Part shown: piece after piece, positions 5,523-6,029 of the stretch
How positions within the stretch are numbered: position 1 is the stretch's first letter
How the letters are laid out: each line of letters starts with the position of its first letter
Assembly (NCBI GenBank): GCA_900553775.1
Contig: USEZ01000115.1
Coordinates: 1 to 6,029 of the forward strand
Reading direction: 5' to 3'
DNA length: 6,029 bases
DNA from: an uncultured Slackia sp.
Lineage (GTDB): Bacteria > Actinomycetota > Coriobacteriia > Coriobacteriales > Eggerthellaceae
Program-made: the position numbers and the translations under genes
Notes under the pieces: generated by a model
Seen by the model: only the letters and a program-made list of their open reading frames with translations
Database searches by the model: none
Told to the model about the DNA's origin: nothing

Positions 5523-6029
5523 ATGGCAACCATTTCCACCGCCGATTTCAAAAACGGCATGTGCATCATGTACAACAACAAGATGTGCACCATCATCGAG
5601 TTCCAGCACGTCAAGCCCGGCAAGGGTGGCGCGTTCGTCCGCATGAAGCTGCGCGATATCAAAAGCGGCCGCGTGCTGTCTGACACGGTGAACGCCGGCG
5701 TGAAGTTCGACACCGTGCGTCTCGAGCAGCGTGAGATGACCTACCTGTACAACGACGGCTCCGACTTCTACTTCATGGACCCGAACAGCTACGAGCAGTT
5801 CTCCCTGCCTTCCGACCATGTGGGCGACACCGCTCAGTGGCTCAAAGAGAACGACCCTGTCACGCTCGAGTACGCCGACGGCGAGCTGATCGGCTGCGAG
5901 CCCCAGATGTTCGTCGAGCTCGAGGTCACCGAAACCGACCCCGGCTTCAAGGGCGACACGGCCACTAACACGACGAAGCCCGCTACGCTGGAGACCGGCG
6001 TCGAAGTGCAGGTTCCCACGTTCGTCGAG
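5523..6029 (+). CDS. efp: Elongation factor P (3' end beyond window)
   Basis: EF-P binds between the P and E sites of stalled ribosomes and promotes peptide bonds at consecutive prolines. Visible are 169 codons of a family of about 185-187 residues, so roughly 17 codons are missing at the right edge. The N-terminal KOW-like domain begins MATISTADFKNGM and carries the tip loop KPGKGGAF with Lys34 at the position that is modified in many bacteria. The two OB domains follow, with YLYNDGSDFYFMD (residues 75-87), and the visible part ends at the EVQVPTF signature of the C-terminal OB fold. The loop lacks the PGKGP form reported for actinobacterial EF-P that works unmodified, having Gly at position 36. 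Codons are almost all C- or G-ending, consistent with high expression. A strong Shine-Dalgarno and a long structured leader precede it. Confidence 0.97.
   Translation, partial: MATISTADFKNGMCIMYNNKMCTIIEFQHVKPGKGGAFVRMKLRDIKSGRVLSDTVNAGVKFDTVRLEQREMTYLYNDGSDFYFMDPNSYEQFSLPSDHVGDTAQWLKENDPVTLEYADGELIGCEPQMFVELEVTETDPGFKGDTATNTTKPATLETGVEVQVPTFVE

Noticed and set aside
4291..5529. Minus-strand open frame (412 codons) across the peptidase and efp leader
   Set aside because: Opposes a peptidase with all metal ligands intact; no recognisable content.

Overview
The window is high-GC bacterial DNA with strongly GC-ending codons, packed with housekeeping genes. The order ruvX - mltG - yqeG - aroC-like - aroK - pepP/Q - efp is an actinobacterial-style arrangement. 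Together with protein details (a short firmicute/actinobacterial-type AroC, and YqeG next to MltG) it suggests Actinomycetota, most likely Coriobacteriia (Eggerthellales-like). The taxon is an inference from gene order and composition, not from a search. No mobile element, CRISPR array, tRNA or rRNA was seen.

Layout: positions 1-225 hold the 5' part of a minus-strand gene recognised as phosphoserine phosphatase (serB); it runs off the left edge just before its HAD catalytic domain. Its N-terminal ACT domains appear to be absent, because ruvX occupies the DNA where they would lie. An 83-bp divergent intergenic region with a strong hairpin separates it from a plus-strand block. That block is ruvX (Holliday junction resolvase-like / rRNA maturation factor, 309-731), mltG (lytic transglycosylase, 773-1954) and yqeG (HAD phosphatase, 1963-2460). 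After an 81-bp gap with an extended -10 promoter comes an aroC homologue (2542-3669), aroK (3674-4201, 4 bp later) and an M24 proline peptidase (4219-5331). After a 191-nt structured leader comes efp (5523 to the right edge, about 17 codons short of a complete gene).

The most notable content is the aroC-aroK pair. The aroC product has the chorismate synthase scaffold, but both catalytic histidines are replaced (Gln10 and Ser95), as are several FMN/substrate-binding arginines and the SSAR loop, while the reading frame is intact. The adjacent shikimate kinase keeps its P-loop and arginines, but its shikimate-binding GGG motif reads GEG and the stacking Phe is Leu. aroB, which usually follows aroK at this actinobacterial locus, is absent. 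Together these suggest that the shikimate pair has been retained but repurposed, or is a pseudoenzyme pair.

The 191-nt leader of efp contains three complementary segments that can form two mutually exclusive hairpins. A near-perfect TATAAT lies in the last codons of the peptidase gene. Both point to separate regulation of efp.
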